Assembly (NCBI GenBank): GCA_022606425.2
Contig: JAHDVF020001252.1
Coordinates: 124,001 to 188,000, forward strand
Direction of reading: 5' to 3'
Origin: Lepidostoma basale
Taxonomy: Eukaryota > Arthropoda > Insecta > Trichoptera > Lepidostomatidae
DNA length: 64,000 nucleotides
Every line of letters begins with the position of its first letter. Positions within the stretch are counted from its first letter, which is position 1. Position numbers and translations under genes: made by a program. The notes below the pieces were generated by a model. It was not told the DNA's origin. It searched no databases and was given only the letters and a program-made list of their open reading frames with translations. Shown here one piece after another: positions 10,871 through 21,384 of the stretch.

Positions 10871-11127
10871 TTGGCATTTTTATGAGGGGTTAAACGCTGT
10901 CTATATACATTGGAATTCTATAATGTTGATTTTTTATCATTTTCTATCGATAATGAAAAGTTTAAGGACGTTATTCTACAAATTGGTTGGCTATTTTTGA
11001 GATTTCTAACTTTGACTATGGACGACTCTAAGAGGGTACTACCATCCAGTAAAATCCCATCCCGAAGTCAATTTCCTATATCGTGGCCTGTCCTTGTTAG
11101 TAGAAACCACTTACTTGAGTTATTAGC

Positions 11128-11262
11128 ACCAACCGGTTCGTGTATAGCCCTGAGAACGCTGGCTACAGAATGAAACCGGTTGGCGCTATGAAATCAATTA
11201 AGTGGTTTATACTAAGTGAAAAGTGTTATTTTTTTTCTTCAAATATGTCAAACCACCAAGTA
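11128..11262 (+). repeat. HHR-D element
   Basis: Plus arm: 'tatagccctgagaacgctgg', 'ctacagaatgaaaccggttggcgct'. The catalytic box has decayed from CUGAUGA to CTGAGAA; GAAAC, CG, GTT and the stem I complement gcc/ggc survive. A mirrored short 'gcaccaaccggtt' at 11,129 is the opposite arm. The flank phrase 'tgtcaaaccaccaagt' also borders the HHR-D copies at 24.4 and 54.75 kb. Confidence 0.6.
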
Positions 11263-11314
11263 ATGACATTGTATCAAAATAATAATAATAAGAATTATGA
11301 TATAAATATATTTT

Positions 11315-11955
11315 TATAATTGACATTTTCTGATTTAGAAAATTTGGTTTGGTTCATGTGATCCTCCCGTAAATTTGGAGATATTTCGTGTATACTCGTA
11401 TGTGAATTGTTTTGGTCAATTTGATTGTTGCCGCACTTTATAATAGTTAATTGTGACACGTAATAAGTTAGTGCTGTTTTGATGTTAAAGTTATACAAGT
11501 TTTTTCGTTTATATAAAGACAGGTGTAAAAATGCATTTTTCATTTATTCTATTGACAATTTGAATAATTTCTTCAATATTATTTTTAAGTTGTAACTGGT
11601 GTTGGTTTGTTTTGAGTACCTAATTAATGCTAATTTAAAAAAAAAAGTGAATACGTGGAAAATAAATTAAATAGACAATATGTGCACCATCTAAAAATAA
11701 CATGTTGTGTTAAATTATTTTTATTTTGTTATTTTATTTTATTTCATTGTATTTTGTATTATTAGTTTTAGATTTATTTTGTGGATGTTGGACGTTCGAA
11801 GTGTGCGCGGGAGATGCCTGTCGGTGGCGATGCGGTTCGCGCCGCGTCTCCCGCGGGGCTAAAAGAGAAGGATGGAGTGCCGCATCGGTAAAAGTGTGGC
11901 ATTCTTTCTGCCTACCCTTTCGAAGAGACGGCGTTATGGTTAGTTAGTTAGTTTT
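11315..11955 (+). mobile_element. Element A copy 2, complete with LINE-like tail
   Basis: The most complete copy in sense orientation: 'cattttctgatttagaaaat' start, AT-rich body, 'gatggtgcacatattgtcta', then a GC-rich block (11,790-11,880), then 'tctgcctaccctttcgaagagacgg' and (TTAG)n. The last ~60 bp are the same as the RTE-like LINE 3' end, the usual arrangement by which a SINE borrows a partner LINE's machinery. No coding potential. Confidence 0.75.
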
Positions 11956-12207
11956 TATTTTCTTCTGAAAAATACATAGTAATATGCTATTTATACAAAA
12001 GAGATTCGAATTCGCTTTCGCTTATCGATTTCTGCGAAATTTGATCAAACTGCGGGCAGGTGTTCGCTGCGCGAGATAAATGAACTTTTAAACGCTATGC
12101 AGAATAATAATTTCAATTTAACTTCGTTTTAGTATTTTTAAAGTTAAATTTAAGTACCCCTGTCAAATTCGGAACGAGGGTAGATTGGAACATATATTTT
12201 TCTAGAA

Positions 12208-12485
12208 TCAATTGTATCTCAATAGAGACGAAGATGCAAATTGGAAACAGAATATGGTTGATCGAGGTGTTTACAGGACTTATGACCTGTCATTGTTTGG
12301 GTTAACCGCACGCTTTATGTAATACAACATTCCCCATTCCACATTTTTTTTCTTATGACCACCATGTCTGACAAATTTTTGGAAGTTGTATATATGTTAA
12401 TCTGTAAGACCACCCTTTTCATGGTAGTTTTTGCAATCTAGACACTAACGCCATCTATGAAGATTGTATTTTTTTATATATATTT
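12208..12485 (+). repeat. 'tatctc' element, half copy
   Basis: 'aattgtatctcaatagagac', 'tgtttacaggacttatgacc', 'gcacgctttatgtaatacaa', 'cattccccattccac' and 'gccatctatgaagatt' follow in the order of the arm at 28,608-28,850. A single arm is present here. Confidence 0.7.
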
Positions 12486-12489
12486 TTCT

Positions 12490-12690
12490 TCTTCTTTTTC
12501 CTTAACCTTGATATCACTACTGATGAATATATTGAAAGCCTCTTCAAAACATTTATATCCGTTCATATCCCTTGCCTTTCTCACACACTGATCCTCTATT
12601 AAAGCTATGTCGCTGGCCTGTCTCTTCTTTTAGCTTTCGAAATGTATTTTATCTGTCCATGGTCTCCATTTCCATTCATGGCTATTTAAA
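12490..12690 (-). pseudogene. LINE C-terminal fragment
   Basis: The minus strand reads WKWRPWTDKI ... RQASDIALIEDQ ... KARDMNGYKCFEEAF, resembling the RPxxRWxDD...AQDRxxWRxxxEAF end of insect RTE-type ORFs. Preceded on that side by an AAG-rich tail. Decayed; subfamily not assigned. Confidence 0.45.
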
Positions 12691-12699
12691 ATGGATTTC

Positions 12700-13345
12700 T
12701 GATCCCAACCCTTATGTATGGAAGCGAAACATGTAATTAGCAGATGAAGGATGAAAGCAGAATAATTGCGGTAGAGATCAGGTCCCTAAGACGTATGTAT
12801 GATAGAACGATGTACGACAGAATTTTAAATAAGAAAGGAGTGTAGAGCGGAAGAAGGTATTATGAACAAAATTATGAAAGGATCGCTGCGTTGGCTCGGA
12901 CATATGGAGCGTATGGATGGAGAAAGAATGTTTAAGAAAGTGTACGTTAACGGAATCGAGGTAAACATGGCATGGCATTTTAAAAGTTGGTCATGTTAGA
13001 AGTCGGAGGAATCGTGTAGTGTTGGATGAAAATATAAGAAGTGAATGCGGTGCGAATGATGGTGTTATGAACAAAATAATGAAAGGATAATTTAGATGCT
13101 TTGGACACGCGGAAAGAATGAATGAAGAAAGAATGGTAAAAAAAAGTATCTGTTAACAATGTAAATGGATCTAGAAATAGAAGAAGACCTATGAAAACGT
13201 GACACGATCAAATGAATTAAATATTGAATGTCGGCCATATGAGGAGTCAGAGAAATCGACGCGCGTGAATGACACGGTGTATGAATGTTGAGGAAGCGAG
13301 AGATATATTTTAGGAAAGAAAATTGTGTCAGTGCATTATTTATGC
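12700..13345 (+). pseudogene. Two RTE-like LINE fragments in tandem
   Basis: First piece (12,700-13,012): LMYGSETX, MKGSLRWLGHMERMDGERM and VKKVYVNGIEV. Second (13,013-13,345) restarts upstream in the ORF: ENIRSECGANDGVMNKIM, then WHDQMN-like and RACMTRCMNVEEARD-like blocks. The backwards step in ORF order shows two insertions or a duplication rather than one copy. Confidence 0.7.
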
Positions 13346-13670
13346 CTACTTCTTCGGCATCGATACATGTACTCTTTATATTCCCCCTTCAGATATTTTC
13401 ATATTTCATAAATTATGAAAAAAATCTTTACAAATAATGAAAAGAAATATTTTTCAATGCAGATATAACATATGTAGAGTACTGCCTACTCTGTTATTTA
13501 TTAAGATTTATTTTTCAAATCCATTACACATTTCTTTAGAATCACTTGATCTACTACAGAAACTGATAAATTTGCTGTACTTGGAACGACTTTTATTTTC
13601 CGCTTTCATTTGGCATGAGAGCTTCTGGGTAACCTTTCTACGAAAAATATAATATTACAAGAATAATTAA

Positions 13671-14225
13671 CTAACTAACTAACTAACCATTACGCCATCT
13701 CTCCGGAGGGATAGGCAGAGAGAATGGACCGCCTCACTGTTATGTTCTGACATACTTCTTTCGCTTCCTCTACATTCATACATCTTGTCATGCACGCACG
13801 TCGCTTTTTTTTCCTTTTCCTTGTACACAACAGGTCATTTGAACCCAATTACTGTACACAATTTATTTTAGCTGTTATATTGATTTTATCTATCAACAAT
13901 CTATCACCATTTTATTGTCACGTGAATTCTACACCAGACCAACGACAGTGTGACAATCACATTGCCACTTTCTCCGACTCCTCACGTGACTGACATTTAA
14001 TATTTGAATGATTTGATCGTGCCACGCTTTTCTCGGCCTTCGTCTATTTCGACGTCACTGTCCGATTGACCATTCGCTGTGAACATGCTACCTAAATACA
14101 CAAACTCGAACACCTGAACAACATTCTCTTCATTCACACTTACGTTACAAACTGTCACATCCCATTCCCTTTCAAAAACCATCACCTTTGACTTTCCGAC
14201 ATTCATTATTATCCTGTCTGTCTAC
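13671..14225 (-). pseudogene. RTE-like LINE, SINE-interrupted and internally deleted
   Basis: 3' end at 13,671 ((TAAC)n, then 'cattacgccatctctccgg'). Broken at 13,804-13,966 by a SINE. It resumes to 14,225, where the minus strand encodes MNVGKSKVMVFERE and VFEFVYLGSMFTANGQSDSD, an RT palm/thumb-side block. The 3' block and this block are joined without the intervening ~600 bp of ORF, so the copy was internally deleted. Confidence 0.7.
13804..13966 (-). mobile_element. tRNA-SINE, 5'-truncated, nested in RTE
   Basis: From the T-run at 13,806 through 'tgtacacaacaggtcatttgaaccc' to 'gtgacaatcacattgcca' at 13,966. The RTE phrase cacgcacgtcg|tttctccgactcc is split by it. The tRNA head is missing. 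Confidence 0.75.
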
Positions 14226-14229
14226 TCTT

Positions 14230-15300
14230 CATCTCGACAATTACGTAAAAAATATATTTTGAAAATATATTGAAGTTTAAGGGCTTGTGTAATTTAAATA
14301 ATTTAAAAATTATCGTATATTTTTTTTTTCTTATAACATATTTCGCCTAAGACATTATCAAATTAAAGATACTGACATAGGACGCAACTTTGGTCAACTT
14401 CCTTAGAAGAATATAACACATTTAATATTTCTGTTTTTCACACATTTATAAAGTGAGAGTGCGGCGTAAATAGTTGTGTGGCACTTTTCTTACTTTTCGA
14501 ATGATAGAACCTAACAATTTTTTCGCTTCGGAATATATTAATAGAAATAGAGAAAATGAGACGTAAAGAGAGTATATAAAACAGCTATATATATTCTTTA
14601 CTTTTTACACTTTAATTGAAACAATGTACACGTTTGATTGATTTTTCTCTGTTATTGAATAAAATACTTATTTAGTTTTCGTTAAACAAGTGTTATATAA
14701 TAACATTCTTTTTTCAATAGATTCGTAAATATATTGTATAAGGGAGGAATACCGAAACTATTAAACCAGTGTTTAATTTATTGTTATCAAGTTTAAATAA
14801 AGCAATTATTAATAGAAATGTGTACCAACCTAAAAGCTTAGGTCATCTTCTTCCTCGTGTCAATAGTAGTAAGTCTATATATCGTTGGTCCAAAAGTCTG
14901 CCAGCCGGACCGCGCTTCTGGATGCTCGAACCAGGTCTTCTTCGGCACAGGTGACTTGGTTTGTTGGATTATTCGTTATAGATTGCTTTGTATACAGTGT
15001 GTCCCATCGCCACGAAGAATCCCCCATCTTGTGAAGATGTCCCTGGATCTGCCAACGCATGTACAATGGTAAGATCATCGGTCAAAGATCTCATATCTAC
15101 TGTATTTAATAAACGTTTATCCTTCATTCGCAGATAATCATTTTCTAAGAATTTTCATGAAACAATATTCAATTTGAATAACGTTTAGAAAACATTGTAT
15201 TTTCGCAAAAATATGTATTGTAATGCAAAGTTTTCAATAGATTTTTTTTTCAAATATGAACCCATAATACAAAGTGATGGCAAATATAGAAAAAATATTC
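14230..15300. other. No confident gene; HHR-C scrap at 14,325
   Basis: 14,325-14,365 holds a minus HHR-C piece with TTGATAA and GGCGAAAT. At 14,870-15,075 the minus strand has an open run of about 65 codons (MRWQIQGHLHKMGDSSWRWD) that may be a LINE C-terminus, but no diagnostic motif is present. The rest is AT-rich. Confidence 0.35.
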
Positions 15301-15600
15301 AATTTATTAATACGAATGAAAACGTCTGTTTTTAATAAGTTTTATTATTTTTTATGGGAATGACAAGTTTCTCCTTTCTAAAGCATTAATAAATGCACAT
15401 TTAATAATGCCTTAGAAATCCGGAACATTTCATTCCCATAAACTGTAATAAAACATCTAGAAAGCACACGTTTTTTAAACATAAATAATAATTAAATAAA
15501 ACGATATTTTTCAGTTTAAGTGGGAGTATTATAATTAAAAAAAACATCGTTTATTTAATTATTATTTAAAATGAACTTCCATCAAGAGATTTCGTTAAAA
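15300..15600. repeat. HHR-C palindrome, decayed
   Basis: Left arm 'gaaaacgtctgtttttaata', 'tatgggaatgacaagtttct'. Right arm 'cattcccataaactgtaata', 'aaaacatctagaaagcacac'. The catalytic boxes are TTAATAA-like and no longer competent. A second small inverted repeat ('aataataattaaataaaacgat' and its complement) spans 15,483-15,570. Confidence 0.6.
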
Positions 15601-15706
15601 TCTTTATATTATCTTTTTTAACGTAGTTTATTATTATTATTATTTTATTGAATCGCTCTTTACATCATTACAGCGCGAGCCAAATCGATGTAAAGGGTTA
15701 GCTTTC

Positions 15707-15931
15707 ATATTGATTCTCGTGACATGTGATAGGTAGCTTATCTATTTATGTGTGCAAGTTGTTTTTACTATTGAATTGATTCTCATGCCATCTAATCTAT
15801 CGCCTTTTTACTGTCATGTGAATTTTACACCAGACCAAAGACAGTACAAAAATCACACTGTCATCGCTGGGAATCGAACCTAGGACCTTCGGTGTGGCAC
15901 TCACGGCTCTTGCCCCTCTTCCACGAAGGTC
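15707..15931 (-). mobile_element. tRNA-SINE
   Basis: Minus strand: head 'cgaccttcgtggaagaggggc', box B 'aggttcgattcccag', body 'gtgtaaaattcacatgacag', tail near 15,707. A 40-bp internal duplication of the body is suggested by repeated 'gattctcatgcc'/'gattctcgtgac'. Preceded by an (ATT)n tract at 15,643 and followed at 15,955-16,012 by an HHR-C tail. Confidence 0.75.
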
Positions 15932-16014
15932 GTTGTCGTTCGTAATTATTATTTAATATGGAATTTGACATCATTGTTCAAGAAACAATAAATATTCAAT
16001 TACCTTTGTGAAAA

Positions 16015-16370
16015 CCCTACTGCTCTGAAGTGAGATCCACAAGGAACTGACTTGTGTACGTGGAAATGTAACCAAATAACGCACGTCCCATAATTGATAT
16101 GAAATAACAACCCTTTCTCCGAAATGGCTTCCATCTAACCTAAAAAAATATTTTCATCTAAAACTTTGTCATGTTTTCTCGTATTTCTTCTTCTCGGGAA
16201 TCGGTCGATGAATTTTTGCGGATATATTGAAAATATCTAACTGATTAAATCGTGAGGGTATATAAAAACGTTTTTCAATATTATATATATATATTTTTTT
16301 TTTATCATATGGGGGCAATTTTTTGTGAATTAGCTCTTACGAATTTTTTTTTAATAAAATACAGTTTTTT
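16015..16370. other. No gene seen
   Basis: AT-rich with a T-tract near 16,290. Open frames here are low complexity (runs of F, Y and I) and are not credible as genes. Confidence 0.35.
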
Positions 16371-16374
16371 TTCA

Positions 16375-16530
16375 TTATTGAGTTTATTTTTCTCGACATG
16401 CTTCGAAGGCTTTACACCTTCATCATCAGGAGAAGGATACAAACGATATAAGATTTAAGTTCTTGTCTAGTTCTTCCGATGATGAAAGTGTGTGAAGCCT
16501 TCGCAACATGTCGAGAAAAATAATGTCAAA
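16375..16530. repeat. HHR-E palindromic element
   Basis: Mirrored arms: 'tttttctcgacatgcttcgaaggctttacac' (16,387 on) against 'gtgtgaagccttcgcaacatgtcgagaaaaat' (16,489 on). The minus arm holds an intact ribozyme-like core; the plus arm has CCGATGA in place of CUGAUGA. Related single arms occur at 4,700 and 38,725. Confidence 0.7.
16390..16434 (-). ncRNA. Hammerhead-ribozyme-like motif (HHR-E)
   Basis: Read on the minus strand: stem I half TTCTC; CTGATGA (16,429-16,423); one extra T; stem II GAAGG and CCTTC around a 7-base loop; GAA; a 2-bp stem III (GC with GT, one G-U wobble) closed by a 2-base AT loop; C17 within GTC (16,397-16,395); then GAGAA, which pairs with the stem I half. All conserved core bases are present. 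Such very short stem III hammerheads are known from Penelope-like elements and some retroelements. Self-cleavage is inferred. Confidence 0.65.
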
Positions 16531-16796
16531 AGTGGAAAAACAGCGTTTTAATTCATAAAATAAATCATCATTATGGAAAACCACAATTTTGTCCAAAATT
16601 AACTCTGAATTGGACGCAAAGAAACTGTTTATGCTAAATATTGGCCTTTTTAATATACGAGTACTATTTAATAAGGGTCTTTTTTTTTAAATATTGAACA
16701 TGATCAATTCAGAGAGGTACAAAAAATACACTAAAAAATAACCTGTTAACTATTTTCATTGAATTATCGTTTTATTAAAACATTATTAATTTCCAC

Positions 16797-17570
16797 GTGC
16801 CATGCTTTCCTTGGTCTTCCTTGTCTTATTCCATTCACACTGTTTGCTTACAACTTTTTAACCATTTTTGCATCTTAATATACATGCTATGCATATAGTT
16901 AAACCACGTAAATTTTATTTAAGGCACATTTATCTGCTGACATTCCTCGTATCTTGGTTCTGTATTCTATCATACATAACTAACTAACTAACCATCATGC
17001 CATTTCCCCGAAGGGGTAGGTAGAGAGGATGGATCGTCACAATGCTCTGTCCTGGCATACCTCTCGGGATTTTTTCACATTCATACATCGTACCATGCAC
17101 GCACGTCGATTATTCCGACTTCGAATGTGACCGCCTTTTAGTAATTGATTAATTTGGTCATGCCATGTTTTCCTCGATCGTCCTCGGCTTCTATTTCTAC
17201 TCACGGTGCTTGTGTACAACTTTTTAACCATTTTAATCTTTTCCATTCGTTCCATATGTCCAAACCATCTCGGGGATCCTTTTTTAATTTTATCCATAAT
17301 GCAGTCATCTGCCTTACATTTCTTTCTTATTTCATCGTTCGGCATTCTATCATACAACGTTTTCCCGCACATTATTCTTAGTGATCTCATTTCTACGGCG
17401 TTTATCCTGCTTTCATCCTTCTTTTGCCAGCTCCAAACTTCACTTCCATACATGAGGGTTGGCACTATATCTATATCATACATTGTTTTTCTAATTCTTA
17501 TGAGTGATATAATTTCATCGGCACATCGAAAAATGTTGGCAATACTAGTAATTAGATGTTTTGATAACAA
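16797..17570 (-). pseudogene. RTE-like LINE, longest continuous 3' frame
   Basis: A frame open for 177 codons (17,570 to 17,037). It encodes IVPTLMYGSEVWSWQKKDES, INAVEMRSLRIMCGKTLYDR, DDCIMDKIKKGSPRWFGHMERM, RGRSRKTWHDQINQLLKGG and NRRACMVRCMNVKKSREVC, the region downstream of the RT palm in insect RTE-type ORFs. The catalytic palm and endonuclease are missing. The 3' end is (TAAC)n at 16,978. A separate antisense fragment lies at 16,797-16,880. Confidence 0.8.
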
Positions 17571-17576
17571 AAAAGT

Positions 17577-18050
17577 AACTAACTAACTAACTCACTAACC
17601 ATCACGCCGTCTCCCCAAAGGGGGACTGCCACATTTTTCTTTCCTGACATATTTCTCTCGATTCCTCAACATTCATACATCGTGTCATGCACGCCCGTCG
17701 ATTTCTCTGACTCCTCACATGGCCGACAATCAATATTTGATTTATTTGATCGTGCCACGTTTTCCTCGGTCTTCCTCTATTTCTGGTTCCATTTACATTG
17801 TTAACATATAATTTTTTTACCATTTTTTTTCATTTATTCTTTCCATACATCCAAACCATCTTAATGATCCTTTCATTATTTTATTCATGACACCATCATT
17901 CGCAACGCATTCACTTCTTATATATTCATTCGACACTCTATCATACACAGAGTATCCACACATTCGAATAAGAGATCTCATTTCCACTGCATTTATTCTA
18001 CTTTCATCCTTATTTTGCCAGTTCCATGCTTCGTTTCCATACATAAGGTA
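17577..18050 (-). pseudogene. RTE-like LINE, adjacent second copy
   Basis: Begins directly after the previous copy with its own (TAAC)n. Minus strand encodes MYGNEAWNWQNKDESRINAV, MKGSLRWFGCMERIN and NRGRPRKTWHDQINQIL, with a frameshift near 17,820. It is closer to the 7,925 and 23,018 copies than to the neighbour at 17,037, so two subfamilies landed side by side. Confidence 0.8.
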
Positions 18051-18054
18051 ACAA

Positions 18055-18485
18055 AAAAGTAAGAAAGGAAAATTATGGTTATAAATTTTGTTTATATATT
18101 ACAGTTCTTGTTTATAAAATATTTAACGCTCATTAAAATTAAGATTTTCCAATTTTATTTTAATGGGGCAGAATAATTTACTCGAAGTAATTTAACAAGG
18201 ATTTGAAATTAATTTAGAAGGAATTTTTTTACCAGAGTCGATAACTCGAGGCTTTTCTTAATTTCAAAATATTATCTCACAAATTAACATCGTTTATGGA
18301 ATTTATGGAGTTTGTAAATTAATACATTTATCGTTCTGTATTTGAAAATGTTTTTGTACGTTCAAACGAACGTCGATACAACTTGTAATAATTGAGTATA
18401 AATATGAACAAAGTGGCAATGAAAAGGGGGCCAAATTCTGAAAACAAATTTTTAAAATATAAAACAAAAAATGCATTATTTTTTT
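18055..18485. other. No gene seen
   Basis: AT-rich, with no recognisable motif and no partner elsewhere in the window. It separates two RTE insertions. Confidence 0.35.
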
Positions 18486-18486
18486 A

Positions 18487-19193
18487 AACAACAACAACAA
18501 ACAATCACGCTGTTTCTTCGCAGGGGTTGGCAGAGAGAATGGACCGCCACACTATTCTATCCTGACAATTTTCTCTAGCTTCCTCCACATTCATACAAGG
18601 AGTCATACATGCACGTCGACTCTTCCGCCTTCTTACATGACCAACCCTTAAAATTTTATTGATTTGGTAATGCCTTGTTTTCCTGGGTCTACCTCGTACT
18701 CCATTTACTTCGTTAACGTATACTTTCTTAACCATTCTTTCTCCATTCATGCGCTCCATATGTCCGAACCAACGCAGCGATCCTTTCATAATTTTATTCA
18801 TAATACCTTCTTCCGTTCTACATTCCTTTCTTATATCAGCATTTGAAATTCTGACGTACATCCTTCTTCTGTTAGTTCCGTGTTTCGTTTCCATACATAA
18901 GGGTTGGGACCAGAACTCCTATGTTATACGGCCATTTTCGCTTTCATTGATAAATTCTTGTTTCCAATAACTATTTTTGAAGCTCCATTCACATTGTTAC
19001 CCGCACCAACCCTTCTTTCGAAATCACTATCCGTTCGGCCATCCACCATGAACAAGCTACCTAAATACACAAATTCACTCACCTTATTTGTTGCATATGA
19101 TCACTTATTATGTATATAATATGAGAAAGAAAATTGTGGAAGTTCATTATTTCTGCCTACCACTTCGGAGAGACGGTGTGATGGTTAGTTAGT
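18487..19193 (-). pseudogene. RTE-like LINE, third copy in cluster
   Basis: Starts with (CAA)n rather than (TAAC)n, then 'caatcacgctgtttcttcgc'. Minus strand: ISNADIRKECRTEEGIMNKI, MKGSLRWFGHMERMNGERMV and EVNGVRGRPRKTRHYQINKI; further upstream 'ccatgaacaagctacctaaatac' is the YLGSLFMVDG region. At 19,120-19,193 a plus-strand RTE 3' end ('tgcctaccacttcggagaga', (TTAG)n) faces it. Confidence 0.75.
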
Positions 19194-19199
19194 TTATAT

Positions 19200-19605
19200 A
19201 ATATTATGCAAAATTAATTATTAATTGTTTATTACATAAAAATAGACAGATTATTAAATAAAAACACGTCTCGACTCAGCAATGACGTATAAAGCTGTTA
19301 CTACCACAGTCGAAAACTAATTGGGGTAAACGTCATTTGCAAACCAAATAAGAGAAGGCTACTTGTAAAAAAAAATGGCAATTAAGTTTTATGATTCTGG
19401 TTTAAGCTACGCATAAAATAATTTTATGTTTAAGGTACAAAATGTGGCTAAATTAAAATAAAACAATTTTTATACAAATCTTTAATTGAAAATGTTGCAT
19501 GTTTAAAAATATACGTGAATTATTTTTATTAATCTATTATCAAAATATAGTTATAGTTTAAGGTATTAAGAAAGATTCCTCAATGTCTAAAACGCAACAT
19601 GTAGG
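19200..19605. other. No gene seen
   Basis: AT-rich single-copy-looking sequence. Nothing supportable. Confidence 0.35.
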
Positions 19606-19610
19606 ATCAA

Positions 19611-20080
19611 TGGACACTTCCAGTACTGACATATGGAGCAGAAACGCTTACCCTCACCAAGTCGACCATAAGGAGACTCCGCGTAGCACAGAGGAAACAC
19701 GAAAGAGCCATGCTACGTGTAAGACTCTTAGACCGGATAAGAAATACTGAAATACGTAAAAGGTCGGGCGTAGCAGATGTCGTCGCAAGGGTAACGAAGC
19801 TTAAATGGTCATTTGCGGGACATGTTGCCAGATTGGTAGACGACAGATGGACCAAAAGCGTGGTACAGAAAGACAAAAGAAACAGAGGGAGACCCCCCAC
19901 ACGATGGTCTTATGGCATTAGAAGAATTGCTGGCGATTGGATGCAAAAAGCACAGGACAGGGATACGTGGAGAAATATGGGGAAGGCCTATGTCCAGCCA
20001 CGATGAAAAAAAGGCAACAAGTATTTGTTTGCCTAAAGGAGGCAGTATGTCAAAAAAATTGGGAACCAGTGGTCTGGTGT
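19611..20080 (+). pseudogene. LINE-D-related C-terminus, open 132 codons
   Basis: An uninterrupted frame from 19,611 to 20,006 encodes LPVLTYGAETLTLTKST, RRLRVAQRKHERAMLRVRL, RIRNTEIRKRSGVADVVARV, KLKWSFAGHVARLVDDRW and RGRPPTRWSYGIRRIAGDWM, then AQDRDTWRNMGKAYVQPR and a stop. This is the post-palm C-terminus of an insect RTE-type endonuclease/RT ORF and looks recently inserted. The 3' region ends at 'ggcagtatgtcaaaaaaattggg'. A shorter relative is at 58,865-59,085 (minus). Confidence 0.8.
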
Positions 20081-20084
20081 TGAA

Positions 20085-20340
20085 TTGAATACGTTTTTAT
20101 TTTTAAACACTGGTATTAAACGTATCACAATTTTTTTTATTAGTTGTAGCGACAGCTGTTTCGAAAACCTATATTGGCATCATTAGGTGTTACAAATAAC
20201 TTATTTTTAACCACTGTTGATGGCCACATACATTGGCAAAACAGCTGTTACGTCATTCCCATAAAAATATATTGTGATACGTTTAATAACAATGCTTCAA
20301 AACTATAACATTAAATATGTAATTGACCAAAACAATGGAT
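20085..20340. repeat. HHR-B palindrome
   Basis: Minus arm: 'gtagcgacagctgtttcgaaaacctatattggcatcattaggtgttac' (CTAATGA in place of CUGAUGA, so G5 is lost). Plus arm is short: 'cattggcaaaacagctgttacg'. A piece of HHR-C ('gtcattcccataaaaa') is fused at 20,252. Ends near 'caaaacaatggatc'. Confidence 0.6.
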
Positions 20341-20379
20341 CAACGGATGTAGATATCATTAATATGCTTACTTCTTATC

Positions 20380-20530
20380 GCCATGTAACGCTTGAGAATG
20401 CCTCCTTGATGATTTTTCTCCAAGCTCCTCGATCTTGCGCCTTTTGCTCCCGGCAGTCCGAACCTAGGCAGATTGGCCAGAACATTATCCAGTAGACGCT
20501 GTCTAGGACTTCCAAGAGGTCTCACTGCGA
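20380..20530 (-). pseudogene. LINE C-terminal fragment
   Basis: Minus strand reads RPLGSPRQRLLDNVLANL, FGLPGAKGARSRS and GGILKRYMAIRS. The GxPRQRWLD-type motif and closing residues resemble non-LTR ORF ends; the subfamily is not represented elsewhere in the window. Confidence 0.5.
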
Positions 20531-20569
20531 TTGGTATAGACATATCGTAAAAAAGGGTTAGAAAATGAT

Positions 20570-21060
20570 TAATACGAATGAAAACGTCTGTGTTATTATA
20601 ATGTGAAAGTGTTATTATAATTTCTATGAATGACATATTTTCTCTTTTTAAAGGTCATTCCCATAAACAATAACAAGACTTTTATAAAACAGCCGATTTC
20701 ATTCTTCTTCTTCTTTCCGTGTCCTGTCAGGTCTCCCCAACGATGACAATCACCCTTGAGTAGGCCTCCCTGTCCTGGGCAGCTCGGAACAGCTCCTCCA
20801 TGGTCCTCAGCCCCGTCCACTCTCGGATGTTCCTCAGCCAGGAAACCCGCCTTCTCCCAACACCTCGTCGACCCTCAATCTTACCCTTCAAGATCAGATG
20901 TAACAGTGCGTACTTTTCGCCTCTCAGAACATGGCCCAAGTAGGACACCTTACGGACTTTGATGTTGCTCAGCGATTTCATTAGCAAAAATTATTTAATA
21001 TGGAGTTTTACACTATTGTTTTTGAGGCATGAACCCGTTTTCGTTTTCATATATCCGTAG
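20570..21060. repeat. HHR-C element split by LINE-B
   Basis: Left part 'cgaatgaaaacgtctgtgtt', 'tatgaatgacatattttctc', then 'ggtcattcccataaac' (mirrored arms with the centre lost). After the LINE-B insertion the tail 'ttatttaatatggagtttta' resumes at 20,990. Confidence 0.6.
20697..20987 (-). pseudogene. LINE-B C-terminus in HHR-C
   Basis: Minus strand open for 86 codons: IKVRKVSYLGHVLRGEKY, LHLILKGKIEGRRGVGRRR, VSWLRNIREWTGLRTMEEL and FRAAQDREAYSRVIV, then GAAGAAGAAG. Matches 3,541, 21,385 and 47,770. The 'G(R)RGxGRRxxSWLRNIREWTG' block is a recurrent end of insect RTE-type ORFs. Confidence 0.75.
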
Positions 21061-21289
21061 TTTAATTTACGGTCCCAGGGCGAAGTGGGAGTTTCATAAA
21101 TCTAATAATCTCAATATTTATTAAACAGATTTCCTGCGATACACATATATAATAAAATAATTTATTAACTTATTACAAATCCAATAAATTATATTTTCGA
21201 TACAGCATTATTACATCGTTCTACAAAACAAATAAGAACTTCGGCTTAATAAATAATGAAAATGGTTTATTAAATTGATTTATTAAATT

Positions 21290-21360
21290 TTTTTATAAAA
21301 TAAAAATATCGAACACACAACGTGTTTCGGAGGTGACCTCCATACTTAGGTGTAAATACA
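21290..21360 (-). repeat. HHR-F type element
   Basis: Minus strand: 'cacctaagtatggaggtcac', 'ctccgaaacacgttgtgtg'. Stem II ggagg/cctcc, GAAAC, a 2-base AC and GTT are perfect; the catalytic box reads CTAAGTA and is not a consensus core. The related copy at 8,405 is also damaged. Confidence 0.55.
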
Positions 21361-21384
21361 ATATATAACCTAACCTTAGAAAGA

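Noticed and set aside
16252..16458. 68-codon plus-strand frame rich in F/Y/I
   Set aside because: Low-complexity T-rich sequence overlapping the HHR-E element; not credible as a protein.
17145..17586. Two plus-strand frames of 78 and 126 codons
   Set aside because: Antisense shadows of the RTE-like C-terminus at 17,037-17,570.
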